Positions 6,039 through 13,915 of a stretch of 19,081 nucleotides of DNA are shown here, piece after piece. The DNA comes from JASFWK01 sp050049355. GTDB taxonomy: Bacteria > Chloroflexota > Anaerolineae > B4-G1 > DUEL01. Every line of letters starts with the position of its first letter. Positions within the stretch are counted from its first letter, which is position 1. The stretch is from the NCBI GenBank assembly GCA_050049355.1, contig JASFWK010000033.1, positions 1-19,081 of the forward strand, read 5' to 3'. The notes beneath the pieces were generated by a model. It worked only from the letters and a program-made list of their open reading frames with translations. It did not search any database and was not told the DNA's origin. The position numbers and the translations under genes were made by a program.

Positions 6039-9005
6039 TCATTCGCTTTGCCGCAGCGCTTGCCAGACCCGCTCCGGCGTGAACGGTACCTCCCGCATCC
6101 AGACGCCCGTAGCATCGTGGATGGCGTCGGCCAGGGCGGGAGCGATACCGTCTATTGAGATCTCGCCAATAGACTTGGCTCCAAACGGCCCGGTAGGCTC
6201 ATCTGTCTGGACGAAGATGACTTCCATCTCGGGCATCTCATTGATCCTGTAAATGTGATAAGGGCCCAGTCGTGGGTTGACCAACCGGCCGTCCTCGCCG
6301 TAGACCATTTCCTCGCAGTGGGCAAAGCCCAACCCCTGTGCTATCCCGCCTTCCACCTGACCGGAGGCTGTGATGGGGTTTATCACGCGTCCGGCGTCGA
6401 CCACCATCAGTACCCGCTCGACCGTCACTTGACCGGTCTCCGTGTCAACTGCCGCCTCAACGAACTGGGCTCCGAAGGGAGGCGGGCTCTCATAACTCAT
6501 ATGGGAAGCACTGGCGATGATCTGGTGCTGATCGTCGATGTGCAAGCTGTTCAGTGCCACGACCTCCAGCGTAACCGAGCGGCCGTCGGGCGCGAAGACT
6601 TGGCGGTCATGAAGCTCCAGCCCCTCGGCGCTCTCGAGACCCAGGCAGCGCGCAGCGTGTTCCTTGACCTGGTTGGCTACCTTGAGTGCGGCTTTGCGCA
6701 CCGCGCCGCCGCTGATGTAGGTGGTGCTGGAGGCGTAGGCTCCCTTGTCGAATGGGGTGAAATCGGTGTCAGAGGAGTAGACGATGATATCGTCCACAGG
6801 AACGCCCAGCACCTCAGCTGCCATTTGGGCTAGGATCGTGTCGGAACCGGTACCCAGGTCGGTAGCGCCCACCAAGAGGTTAAATGAGCCGTCGTCGTTC
6901 ATCCTGATGGTGGCAGACGCCATGTCCAGCCCGGCCACACCGCTGCCGTGCATCATCACTGCCATCCCGATGCCGCGCCGGATGGGACTTGAAGAGTCAG
7001 GTCTCTCGCGGGAAGCCTGATTCCTTCCCCGCTTGCTGTACCAATCCGTTGCCTCTAGCCCCACCTGGACGCACTGCTCCAACGCGCTCGTGCGGACGAC
7101 CTGCTCGAAGCCCTCCCGGCCCTCCCCGAGAGCCTTGGCGAGCAACATCTCCTCGCCCTGCTTGATCCAGTTCTTCCGCTTGAACTCTACCACATCCCAG
7201 TCCATCTCGTCCGCGATCTCGGACATGATTGTCTCTATGCCGAAGAAGCACTGCATCGCACCGTAGCCTCGGAAGGCACCCGGTGCGGGCCTGTTCGTGT
7301 AGACTACGTCGCAGAGGAACTTCGAATAGGGGGCGTTGTAGAGTGTCAACCCCTTCTGGCCGCCCACCATCTGCACTGTCAGGCCGTGGGTGCCGTAGGC
7401 GCCCGTGTTGCCGACAAGAGCGAGTTCGGTGGCGACCACCTCGCCATCCTCGGTGACGCCGATCTTGTAGCGCTGGATCTGGGGGTGACGGCTTCGGGAG
7501 CTGGTGAACTCCTCCAGGCGCGTATACGCCATGCGCACCGGCCGGCCTGTGGCGATTGTCAGGTGAGCGCATAGATCCTCCAGGACCATCTCCTGCTTGT
7601 TGCCGAACCCTCCACCGATCCGGGGCTTGATGACACGGATCCGGTGGACTGGCAGGTCGATCAGGGGGGCGAGCATACGTCGGATGTGGAAAGGTACCTG
7701 GGTACTGGTGCGTACCACCAGACGGCCATTCTCGTCCCAGTACGTGATGCAGACGTGGGGCTCGATGTGAGCATGCTGTTGCTGCGACGTGCGATACTCC
7801 CGCTCAAAGACGTGGTCGGCTCGCGCCCACGAGCCCTCGGCATCCCCAGCCTCGGCCTCGATATGATGGACGATGTTGCGTTGGGCATCGTGGATGCCGC
7901 TCGTATCTGGCTCGTCGTGGACCGCGGGTGCTCCTTCTTGCATCGCCTTCAGAGGATCAAGAACATGGTGCAGAAGCTCGTAGTCGACCTCGATCAACCT
8001 GAGTGCCCGCTGAGCAAGTCTGGGCGTTTCCGCGGCAACGACCGCCACCCGATCGCCGATGTGGCGTACCTTGTTGTCGAGACTGACCTGATCGAAGGGT
8101 GGCGGCTGAGGGTAGCTCTGTCCGCCGGATGCGTACTTGACACGGGAGATGTCTTCGTGGGTAAGGACGGCGTGGACCCCCGGTAGGGCACGGCCCTGGC
8201 TGGCGTCGATGCGGTTGATGCGAGCGTGGGCATGGGGACTGGTGAGCAGCGCCCCGTAGAGCATTCCCTCCAGCTTGATGTCATCGGTGAACGCCGGCTG
8301 TCCCCCCGCTAACTTGACGCCGTCCACCTTGGGTTCGGGCTTGCCGACGACGCGCAGCGGCTCCATGTCCGGCGGAGAGATGACCAGCGGCGGGAGAGCG
8401 GTCTTGTCCTCGGCCAGGTGGTGGTACCGTTGGACGACGCTGCTGGGTGATTGGTTCGGAGCCAAGAACGCCTGAACGGGCTCGAAGGGGACCAGCCCTT
8501 CGCCGCGCAGCCTGGTCGCCGCACGCTGGACAGCCTGCACGATCTTGACGTAGCCCGTGCAGCGGCAGAGTACCCCGCTCATAGCCTCGCGGATCTCGTC
8601 CTCAGTGGGATCCGGGTTGCGGTCGAGGAGCGCCTTGGCCACCAGGATCTGCGCCGGTGTACAGTATCCACACTGGATCGCCCCGGTCTCAATGAACGCC
8701 TGCTGGATGGGGTGCTGCTCCGACAGACCCGGTTTCTTCCAAGAGAAGGGGGCTTCAGCGAGTCCCTCGATCGTGGTCACCTCGTGCCCTTCAACATCGA
8801 TGGCCTTTGTCTGACAGCTGTGGATGGGCTGGCTGTCCAGCAGCACAGTACAGGCTCCGCAGTCGCCGGTGCCGCACCCGTACTTCACGCCCGTCAGCGA
8901 GGCAGAGCGCAGTGCGTCCAGCAAGGTCTCCGCACGCCCCACTGTTAGGGTTCTTTCCCTGCCGTTGATGGTGAGCTTGATCGTGAGGGTCTCCTCGTTA
9001 CTCAT
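6039..9005 (-). CDS. Fused [2Fe-2S]/molybdopterin hydroxylase, xanthine dehydrogenase family, XdhD-like
   Basis: A 988-residue protein joining two subunits that are often separate. Residues 1-167 are the iron-sulfur part: plant-ferredoxin cluster cysteines C44, C49, C52 and C64, and second-cluster cysteines C112, C115, C147 and C149. After a linker, residues 215-988 form the molybdenum domain: GGGFGNK (464-470), GAFRGYGA (576-583), TDLGTG (715-720), FDKGAYASS (752-760) and the catalytic Glu948 in GAKSIGEIS. The order, fusion and motifs such as GGQS, VRHIGDRVA and FDKGAYASS resemble E. coli XdhD, placed with selenium-associated molybdenum hydroxylases. Unlike XdhD as I recall it, all eight cluster cysteines are kept. 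Likely reaction: hydroxylation of a purine or another N-heterocycle in the cytosol. It starts at ATG 9005, overlapping the FAD-type subunit gene by 8 nt. The substrate is not determined by sequence. Confidence 0.88.
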   Translation of the reverse strand: MSNEETLTIKLTINGRERTLTVGRAETLLDALRSASLTGVKYGCGTGDCGACTVLLDSQPIHSCQTKAIDVEGHEVTTIEGLAEAPFSWKKPGLSEQHPIQQAFIETGAIQCGYCTPAQILVAKALLDRNPDPTEDEIREAMSGVLCRCTGYVKIVQAVQRAATRLRGEGLVPFEPVQAFLAPNQSPSSVVQRYHHLAEDKTALPPLVISPPDMEPLRVVGKPEPKVDGVKLAGGQPAFTDDIKLEGMLYGALLTSPHAHARINRIDASQGRALPGVHAVLTHEDISRVKYASGGQSYPQPPPFDQVSLDNKVRHIGDRVAVVAAETPRLAQRALRLIEVDYELLHHVLDPLKAMQEGAPAVHDEPDTSGIHDAQRNIVHHIEAEAGDAEGSWARADHVFEREYRTSQQQHAHIEPHVCITYWDENGRLVVRTSTQVPFHIRRMLAPLIDLPVHRIRVIKPRIGGGFGNKQEMVLEDLCAHLTIATGRPVRMAYTRLEEFTSSRSRHPQIQRYKIGVTEDGEVVATELALVGNTGAYGTHGLTVQMVGGQKGLTLYNAPYSKFLCDVVYTNRPAPGAFRGYGAMQCFFGIETIMSEIADEMDWDVVEFKRKNWIKQGEEMLLAKALGEGREGFEQVVRTSALEQCVQVGLEATDWYSKRGRNQASRERPDSSSPIRRGIGMAVMMHGSGVAGLDMASATIRMNDDGSFNLLVGATDLGTGSDTILAQMAAEVLGVPVDDIIVYSSDTDFTPFDKGAYASSTTYISGGAVRKAALKVANQVKEHAARCLGLESAEGLELHDRQVFAPDGRSVTLEVVALNSLHIDDQHQIIASASHMSYESPPPFGAQFVEAAVDTETGQVTVERVLMVVDAGRVINPITASGQVEGGIAQGLGFAHCEEMVYGEDGRLVNPRLGPYHIYRINEMPEMEVIFVQTDEPTGPFGAKSIGEISIDGIAPALADAIHDATGVWMREVPFTPERVWQALRQSE

Positions 9006-9663
9006 ATCTCGCCTCCTGATGCAGGCAGGCTTCGAGGGCGCGGCGCGTCAAGACTCCGGCCATTGCTCGGCGGTACTCCGCACTGCCCAGGTAGTCTCCG
9101 CTGGGCAGTACCTCTTCTTCTACGGCCTGCGCCACCTCTCGGATGTAGTCACCGTCCAGTGGGCCACCGACCAGCTTTGCAGCGCCTTCGGCCAGGCGCG
9201 AGGGCTCCGGCCAGACGCCTGTTAGAGCGATGCGAGCCTCCTTGACAATGTCGTTGTCCATCTCTAGCACGGCGACCGCCGCGACGATGGGTTCGTCCGC
9301 CGAAGTTCGCGCCACCCTCGCCTCGCCCCATCTGTGATTAGGTCCCGGGAGTGGAACGTTCAGGGTTGTGATGTCGCCTTCCACCTTACGCTGCAGGACG
9401 TGCTCGAGGGGGGTCTCCTCTGTCTCCCCTTCCTCCTCAACGGTGACCGTGGCCCCCAACGCGAGCGACGCCGCTACCCACTGTGGGGCGACGCGTGCGG
9501 ATATCAGCGCCCTTCTGACCGAGACTTCGTTTCGGGTCTGCCAGGGCATAGCTCCCCGGAGCATCCGGCGCAGAAGCAGCGGAGCGCTTGGTCGATCAAG
9601 TACCGCCTGGAGTGACGCGCTGGTCTCTATTCTCCAACTCTCTCTCACTCGGTCCTCTTTCAT
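8998..9663 (-). CDS. FAD-type subunit of molybdenum hydroxylase, N-terminally shortened (CoxM/YgfM family)
   Basis: A 221-residue protein matching the middle and C-terminal parts of the flavin subunit of xanthine/CO dehydrogenase-type enzymes. Residues 38-54 (MPWQTRNEVSVRRALI) correspond to the usual PWQ-RN-ATVGGN region. Residues 110-210 are a good C-terminal domain: RWGEARVART, ALTGV, LVGGPLDG and GSAEYRRAMAGVLTRRAL. The first 65 or so residues of the family, with the first FAD-binding loop (AGGTDL type), are absent, and the second (TVGGN) is changed to SVRRA. FAD binding is therefore doubtful. The start at ATG 9661-9663 has GGAGG 7 nt upstream, only 60 nt separate it from degV, and its end overlaps the hydroxylase start by 8 nt. 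Usual length is about 260-290 residues. It may be a degraded subunit or one kept for assembly. Confidence 0.82.
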   Translation of the reverse strand: MKEDRVRESWRIETSASLQAVLDRPSAPLLLRRMLRGAMPWQTRNEVSVRRALISARVAPQWVAASLALGATVTVEEEGETEETPLEHVLQRKVEGDITTLNVPLPGPNHRWGEARVARTSADEPIVAAVAVLEMDNDIVKEARIALTGVWPEPSRLAEGAAKLVGGPLDGDYIREVAQAVEEEVLPSGDYLGSAEYRRAMAGVLTRRALEACLHQEARYE

Positions 9664-9670
9664 CCGCCAT

Positions 9671-9675
9671 CCTCC
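9671..9675 (-). promoter_or_regulatory. Ribosome binding site of the shortened FAD-type subunit
   Basis: The minus strand reads GTGGAGGATGGCGG just before the ATG at 9663, placing GGAGG 7 nt upstream. The site shows that the shortened N-terminus is the likely translation start and not the middle of a longer frame. Confidence 0.7.
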
Positions 9676-9723
9676 ACTGTAAGTAACCGCTCCCCGGTCC
9701 TACAGGCGCGGCAGAGACGATCG

Positions 9724-10581
9724 CTATACCGGGAAGAGGCTCAGCCCCACCGTGCCCGGGCCAGAATGGACGGCCAAGACAGGCGAGAGTTCGGTCTCCA
9801 GCACCTCGACACACTCGAATTCCGGCAGGACCATCTCCTTCAGTTCCCTCGCGCTCTCCAGAGCTGCTACGTGAGTGAAAGCAACCCTGATGCGCGCTCC
9901 TTCGCCCACCCGCTCACGCACCAGATCCACCATCCGAGCGTAGGCTTTCAGCCGACTGCGTGCTGTGCCCAGGGCGACAATTACCCCCTCGTCCATGCTG
10001 ATCAAGGGCTTGATGTTCAGCAGCGAGCCTACGAGATGTTGGGCCCGCCCGATACGCCCGCCCAAGCGAAGGTAGCGGAGGGTATCCGCGGTCTGGATCA
10101 TCATTCCTCTCTGTGCTACCTCCACTGCTCTTTGCGCCACCCGCCCCAGGTTCAGGCCAGCAAGCGCGGCCCGAGCTGCTTCAATGGCAGCCCATCCATG
10201 GGACATGGCCACCTGCAGTGTGTCCACCACTTCCACCTCTACCTCGGGCAGCTGCTCCTTCAGGATCTCTACTGCTGCCTTGCAGGACTGGTAGGCGCCG
10301 CTTCCCTTCGAGGTCATGGTCAAGGCGACAATCTCGCTAGTCCACGCGGTCAGGCTCCGCAGTCCGCGTAGATAGTCGCCTGGGCTGGGGTTGGAGGTGG
10401 TGGGGAGCTTCTCGGCCGTCTCCAGGTAGCGGGCGAACTCACCCGGCTCCACGTCCACCAGGTCCCGCAGTGTCTCCAGGCCCCTGTGAATGTAGTAGGG
10501 CACTAGCTCGATCCTCAGTTCCTCTACCAGCGCCGCAGGGATGCTGGCTGTCGTGTCTGTTAGAATGCCAACGGTTTCCAT
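9724..10581 (-). CDS. DegV family fatty-acid-binding protein
   Basis: A 285-residue cytosolic protein of the DegV family. These bind a fatty acid, and in Firmicutes homologues (FakB) present it to the fatty-acid kinase FakA. Visible family features are the N-terminal TDTTASIP, TTSNPSP in the binding loop, the S-GAYQS segment, the TLRYLRLGGRIGRAQ stretch before the KPLI turn, and the C-terminal VHSGPGTVGLS. The length is normal. I choose ATG 10581 because GAGGTGAT on the minus strand (10586-10593) is an extended match to the 16S anti-Shine-Dalgarno 4 nt upstream; the GTG three codons earlier lies inside that site. No fakA/Dak-type gene is in the window. It sits 48 nt after the zinc-ribbon gene in the same operon. 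Confidence 0.9.
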   Translation of the reverse strand: METVGILTDTTASIPAALVEELRIELVPYYIHRGLETLRDLVDVEPGEFARYLETAEKLPTTSNPSPGDYLRGLRSLTAWTSEIVALTMTSKGSGAYQSCKAAVEILKEQLPEVEVEVVDTLQVAMSHGWAAIEAARAALAGLNLGRVAQRAVEVAQRGMMIQTADTLRYLRLGGRIGRAQHLVGSLLNIKPLISMDEGVIVALGTARSRLKAYARMVDLVRERVGEGARIRVAFTHVAALESARELKEMVLPEFECVEVLETELSPVLAVHSGPGTVGLSLFPV

Positions 10582-10629
10582 TGCTATCACCTCATGTGCT
10601 CATATTCGGGCATTCTGAAAGCTGGTTGC

Positions 10630-11130
10630 CTACGGGAGGGGCGTCGCGGTGGCCACGGAAGTGCCCAAGCCACTGGAGCTCACCCAGGTGTAGACGGCCA
10701 GGGTCACCAACACGACGGCTGTGAAGACAAGAGCCGCGATGAGTAGGTTCCGTTCCTGTCGATCTCGCTCTAACTGGGACCGGACAAGCGCTTGACGGCG
10801 CTCGTCTTCGTGGGCCCACCACGCCTTGAGCCGTTCCTGCGAGGCAGCCTCAGCTTCCCTCTTCAGTTGACGTGCTTGCTGACGGACCGACTCCAGACGT
10901 TGCCGGGTGTCCGTGAAGTACATCTCCAGAGTTGCAGTGACTGCATCAAGTGCTCGCCCGCAGCTCTGGCAGCGCTCGGCATGCGGTGAGCTCGCCGCTC
11001 CACAGTCGGGACAGATACGTTCGTCTATCTTCCTGTGAGCTCCGCAGCGCTGGCAGACCAGGGTGCCGTCGGGGCCGGGCGTGAGTGCGCTGCTTCCACA
11101 GGTCGGGCAGCGAAAGGCTGAATCTTCCAT
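10630..11130 (-). CDS. Double zinc-ribbon, coiled-coil, single-TM protein of unknown function
   Basis: A 166-residue protein I cannot assign to a named function. Residues 8-29 hold one zinc ribbon (C8, C11, C26, C29) and residues 40-57 a second (C40, C43, C54, C57). Residues 63-127 are rich in Glu, Arg, Gln and Ala with heptad character, so probably coiled coil. One hydrophobic helix follows at about 128-150, then a short Ser/Thr-rich tail. With no signal peptide, the ribbons and coil are likely cytoplasmic and anchored by the C-terminal helix. Its GGAGGAAT ribosome site lies in the last codons of the GT-C gene, whose stop is 6 nt upstream, so translation is probably coupled. The layout resembles membrane-tethered zinc-ribbon regulators, but no partner can be named. 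Confidence 0.8.
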   Translation of the reverse strand: MEDSAFRCPTCGSSALTPGPDGTLVCQRCGAHRKIDERICPDCGAASSPHAERCQSCGRALDAVTATLEMYFTDTRQRLESVRQQARQLKREAEAASQERLKAWWAHEDERRQALVRSQLERDRQERNLLIAALVFTAVVLVTLAVYTWVSSSGLGTSVATATPLP

Positions 11131-11136
11131 ACTTGC

Positions 11137-12708
11137 CTATTCCTCCATCTTGGCGAGGATGTGCTTGGGCAAGAGGACGTGGTAGTAGAATCCGTTCATA
11201 CAGATATGCTCCACCGGCTCATAGTTCTGCCCGATGGCGTCCAGCACTGGTTGAGGGTAGAACTGGGCGCGGAAGATGACGATCTCGAATTCCTGCCGGT
11301 GGATCCATTCGACGATCTCGGTTGTGTCCAGCAGGTCGTTCTTGTAGAGGTTCAGAAGCTGGGTGGGATTGGTCACCACTGGCTTGCCGGCGAGCAGGCT
11401 GAAGGTCGCCTCCTCGCTGAAAACGGGGCCGTCGGCGGTGCGCACCCAGCTGAGAAGTTCCGCGCCTGCGGCGTAGTCCTCGGCAGAAGGTAGGTGCCCC
11501 AGTTGGGTATAGCCACTGCTGTCATAGTAGGTGAAGGTGGCGCAATCTCCTTCCATCGGCTCGTCCGCCACCCCCAGTGTTCGCGCCAGGGGGCCGAAGA
11601 CCGGCCCGCCGGTCGGCAGGTGGAGGGTGAAGGATGCCTGGATGAGAAAGAGCACTGGTACGAGCAGAGGGGCGCCGACCCGCAGCAGAGGCGAGCCCGC
11701 CATGCGTCTACGCAGTCGGACCAGCGCCCGTCCCGTCATGATGCAGGCGGCGGCGATAGAAGTCGTGAAGTACGCTGGCCCTGCTCCCCACTTGCCGCTG
11801 AGAAGCCCCATTCCCACAGCAAAGACGAACCACAGCGCATAGGCCGAAAGCCGGCCCCAAAACAGCTCATAGCCCAGCAGTCCTACTGCCAGGAGAATGA
11901 GTACCGGGTGGAGCCGAAACCACTGCCAGAGCAGAGTTAGGGTCTGGCGGTAGTCGAACTCATTGACGTTGGCCTGGATGGTATTCAACATCCACTGGCC
12001 TGCGGTCGCTCGGTCAATCAACAAGAAGAGCGTCCCCGCCACCAGTCCTAGTCCCAGACCTGCCAGGAGGGCCTTCTTGACATCGCGCAGAAAGACGAAG
12101 CTCAGGGCCCCCACGACGGTGAAGACGGCCAGCTGCTTTGTGAACCCCGCGCATAGGAGCAGGAGCAGCCCCAGGAGCAAGTTCCGGGTGCGGTGGCGGC
12201 GGTTCTGGAAGCCGGAGATCACGGCTACTGCCAGTGTCTCGAACATGAGCATCGTAGTGTGCAGCCTGCACAGCGGTCCGATCTGGTAGACGATGTTGGA
12301 TGAGAGGAATACCAGGCCAGACAGAGCGGGCAGCAGCCATCCCTCTGCTTCGCGCCGGACCACGGCGGCGATCGTGCCGGCTGTCACCAGAGTCGCCACG
12401 AAAGAGACCAGCCGACCGGCAATCAGTCGCGGGCCGAAGAGCGGAAGCAGTGGGACGATCAGCAAGTGGAAGAGGGGTGGGTAGTTCGAGGCGTAGAAGG
12501 GGAAGGTTGTGTTGTCCTGGTAGGGCCATCTGCCTCGGCTGTAGAGAATCGCGTCGTACAGCTCGAACCCCTCTCCCTGGTCGTAGTCGTAGGGCCAGCG
12601 GAAGAGGGCGGCGGCGTAGACGGCGTAGACAACCAGGTAGCCCATGAAGGCCAGCAGGACCAGAGCGGTGACTACGGCGGTCAGTGTTCTGAGCCAGTGG
12701 GAGTTCAT
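11137..12708 (-). CDS. GT-C fold membrane glycosyltransferase (GT39/ArnT-PMT-like)
   Basis: A 523-residue polytopic membrane protein. Residues 11-36 are the first helix. The first outer loop then holds DYDQGEG (41-47), which matches the acidic catalytic loop of GT39-type enzymes, followed by NYPPLFH. About ten more hydrophobic helices run to residue 360. The last 160 residues are a soluble, presumably external, domain. Such enzymes move a sugar from a polyprenyl-phosphate carrier to lipid, protein or glycan outside the membrane. I place the start at ATG 12708, since the in-frame extension to 12837 overlaps the preceding small gene and is not hydrophobic. No strong ribosome site is seen. It fits functionally with the divergent plus-strand gene for a polyprenyl-phosphate glycosyltransferase at 14972. 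The sugar and acceptor are unknown. Confidence 0.78.
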   Translation of the reverse strand: MNSHWLRTLTAVVTALVLLAFMGYLVVYAVYAAALFRWPYDYDQGEGFELYDAILYSRGRWPYQDNTTFPFYASNYPPLFHLLIVPLLPLFGPRLIAGRLVSFVATLVTAGTIAAVVRREAEGWLLPALSGLVFLSSNIVYQIGPLCRLHTTMLMFETLAVAVISGFQNRRHRTRNLLLGLLLLLCAGFTKQLAVFTVVGALSFVFLRDVKKALLAGLGLGLVAGTLFLLIDRATAGQWMLNTIQANVNEFDYRQTLTLLWQWFRLHPVLILLAVGLLGYELFWGRLSAYALWFVFAVGMGLLSGKWGAGPAYFTTSIAAACIMTGRALVRLRRRMAGSPLLRVGAPLLVPVLFLIQASFTLHLPTGGPVFGPLARTLGVADEPMEGDCATFTYYDSSGYTQLGHLPSAEDYAAGAELLSWVRTADGPVFSEEATFSLLAGKPVVTNPTQLLNLYKNDLLDTTEIVEWIHRQEFEIVIFRAQFYPQPVLDAIGQNYEPVEHICMNGFYYHVLLPKHILAKMEE

Positions 12709-12734
12709 ATGCGTGTCGCTGGGGGATTGAGCTT

Positions 12735-12932
12735 TCAGGCCGGGCGATCGCCAACACGAATGAGAACAAGGCCTATGATGAGCACAGCCACTCCAAGGCC
12801 GAGCCCGATTCGCTGGAGAGGGCCAAAGCCCCCCCACGCTCCAGCCCCTATCCGATCCACGATCATGATTCCGCCCGATACGGCAATGCCGACCGCCGCC
12901 AGGAAGATACCCAGTTGACGCTTGGTGATCAT
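12735..12932 (-). CDS. Small two-helix membrane protein, unknown function
   Basis: A 65-residue hydrophobic protein with helices at about 8-27 and 43-60, joined by a glycine-rich loop (GAGAWGGFG), with Lys/Arg at both ends. I recognise no family. I choose ATG 12932, because the earlier in-frame ATG at 12959 would place the -10 box inside the gene. It is the first gene of the minus-strand operon, with the stop 26 nt before the GT-C start. No ribosome site is evident, in line with a very short leader. Confidence 0.6.
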   Translation of the reverse strand: MITKRQLGIFLAAVGIAVSGGIMIVDRIGAGAWGGFGPLQRIGLGLGVAVLIIGLVLIRVGDRPA

Positions 12933-12947
12933 CTGTAAGTGACGGAT

Positions 12948-12975
12948 ATTATAGCACACGAGAGAGAGGGAGCAA
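12948..12975 (-). promoter_or_regulatory. Promoter of the minus-strand operon (12932 downward)
   Basis: On the minus strand TTGCTC (12970-12975), a 16-bp spacer and a perfect TATAAT (12948-12953) are found. The -10 box lies 15 nt before the ATG at 12932, giving a leader of about 10 nt or less. The spacing and weak TTGC-type -35 match the prepilin peptidase promoter in this window. Confidence 0.55.
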
Positions 12976-13010
12976 CCTCTGTGCCTCTGCTGTCCGTCCC
13001 TGATGATTCC

Positions 13011-13019
13011 TGGTATAAT
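13011..13019 (+). promoter_or_regulatory. Extended -10 promoter of the glycan operon
   Basis: TGGTATAAT (13011-13019) is a full TGN extended -10 element with perfect TATAAT. No good -35 hexamer is found 16-18 bp upstream, which is usual for extended -10 promoters. The box lies 56 nt before the rmlD-like ATG and points away from the minus-strand promoter 58 bp to the left. Confidence 0.6.
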
Positions 13020-13075
13020 GACTTGTGTGTAGTAGGAGTCCTTGGTTTTCGCAGCACCACCCAGAGGGGGGGCTG

Positions 13076-13912
13076 ATGCGAGTCTTCGTCACTGGCTGCA
13101 GGGGACAGCTCGGGCGAGCGCTTTACGAGGCGATCGTCGATGCAGAGATAAGCGGTTGCGACCTACCGGAACTGGACATCACGGACCGCGAGGCCATTCG
13201 CTCGGCGATTGCCGATTTCGGGCCGGACGTCGTCATCCACGCTGCGGCGTGGACCGACGTGGATGGTTGTGCTCGCGAGCCGGGGAATGCCTTTCGCGTC
13301 AATGCGCTGGGTACACAGAACGTCGCTCTGGCTTGCGCAGACTGCAGCGCGGCGATGGTCTATGTCAGCACCAACGAGGTATTCGACGGCGAGGCGAGTG
13401 AGCCATATCGGGAGTGGGATCAGGCCAACCCAATCAATCCCTACGCTCGTTCCAAGGCGGCTGGAGAATGGTTCGTCTGCCACCTGCTCACCCGCTTCTA
13501 CATTGTGCGCACTGCTTGGCTCTACGCTCCTGGCGGCCACAACTTCCCTCACCGCATCGTTCAGCTGGCCGACGAGAGAGGTGCGCTGAAGGTGGTGACT
13601 GATGAGGTGGGCAACCCTACCTACGCGCCGGACTTGGCGGCCGCCATCGCCGCGCTCATCCGCACCGGGGCCTTTGGAGTCTATCATCTGACCAATGCAG
13701 GCTACTGCTCTCGCTATGATTTCGCCCGCGAGATTCTAGATTTGAGCGGTCGGGGGGAGGTGCCGATCGAGCCCATTTCCCTGGCCGATTTTCAACGCGA
13801 TTCCACCCCGCCACGCTTCGCTCCTCTGGCAAACACGGCTGCCGCCGAGTTGGACATCGTCCTTCGGCCGTGGCAAGAGGCCCTGGCTAAGTTCCTGGAA
13901 TCTGCAGACTGA
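13076..13912 (+). CDS. rmlD: RmlD-like dTDP-4-dehydrorhamnose reductase (SDR family)
   Basis: A 278-residue extended short-chain dehydrogenase. RmlD makes the last step to dTDP-L-rhamnose, reducing dTDP-4-keto-rhamnose with NAD(P)H in the cytosol. The nucleotide motif GCRGQLG is at residues 7-13, the family DITD segment at 34-37, VIHAAAWTDVDGCA at 53-66, the active-site Tyr/Lys pair in YARSK is Y123 and K127, and GNPTYAPDLA follows near residue 175-185. The start is ATG 13076 with a GAGGGGGG run just upstream. The usual STDYVFDG motif reads STNEVFDG (98-105), so the catalytic Thr is kept but its neighbours differ. rmlA, rmlB and rmlC are not in the window, so a related 4-ketosugar reductase is possible. 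It is first in the glycan operon. Confidence 0.82.
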   Translation: MRVFVTGCRGQLGRALYEAIVDAEISGCDLPELDITDREAIRSAIADFGPDVVIHAAAWTDVDGCAREPGNAFRVNALGTQNVALACADCSAAMVYVSTNEVFDGEASEPYREWDQANPINPYARSKAAGEWFVCHLLTRFYIVRTAWLYAPGGHNFPHRIVQLADERGALKVVTDEVGNPTYAPDLAAAIAALIRTGAFGVYHLTNAGYCSRYDFAREILDLSGRGEVPIEPISLADFQRDSTPPRFAPLANTAAAELDIVLRPWQEALAKFLESAD

Positions 13913-13915
13913 AAC

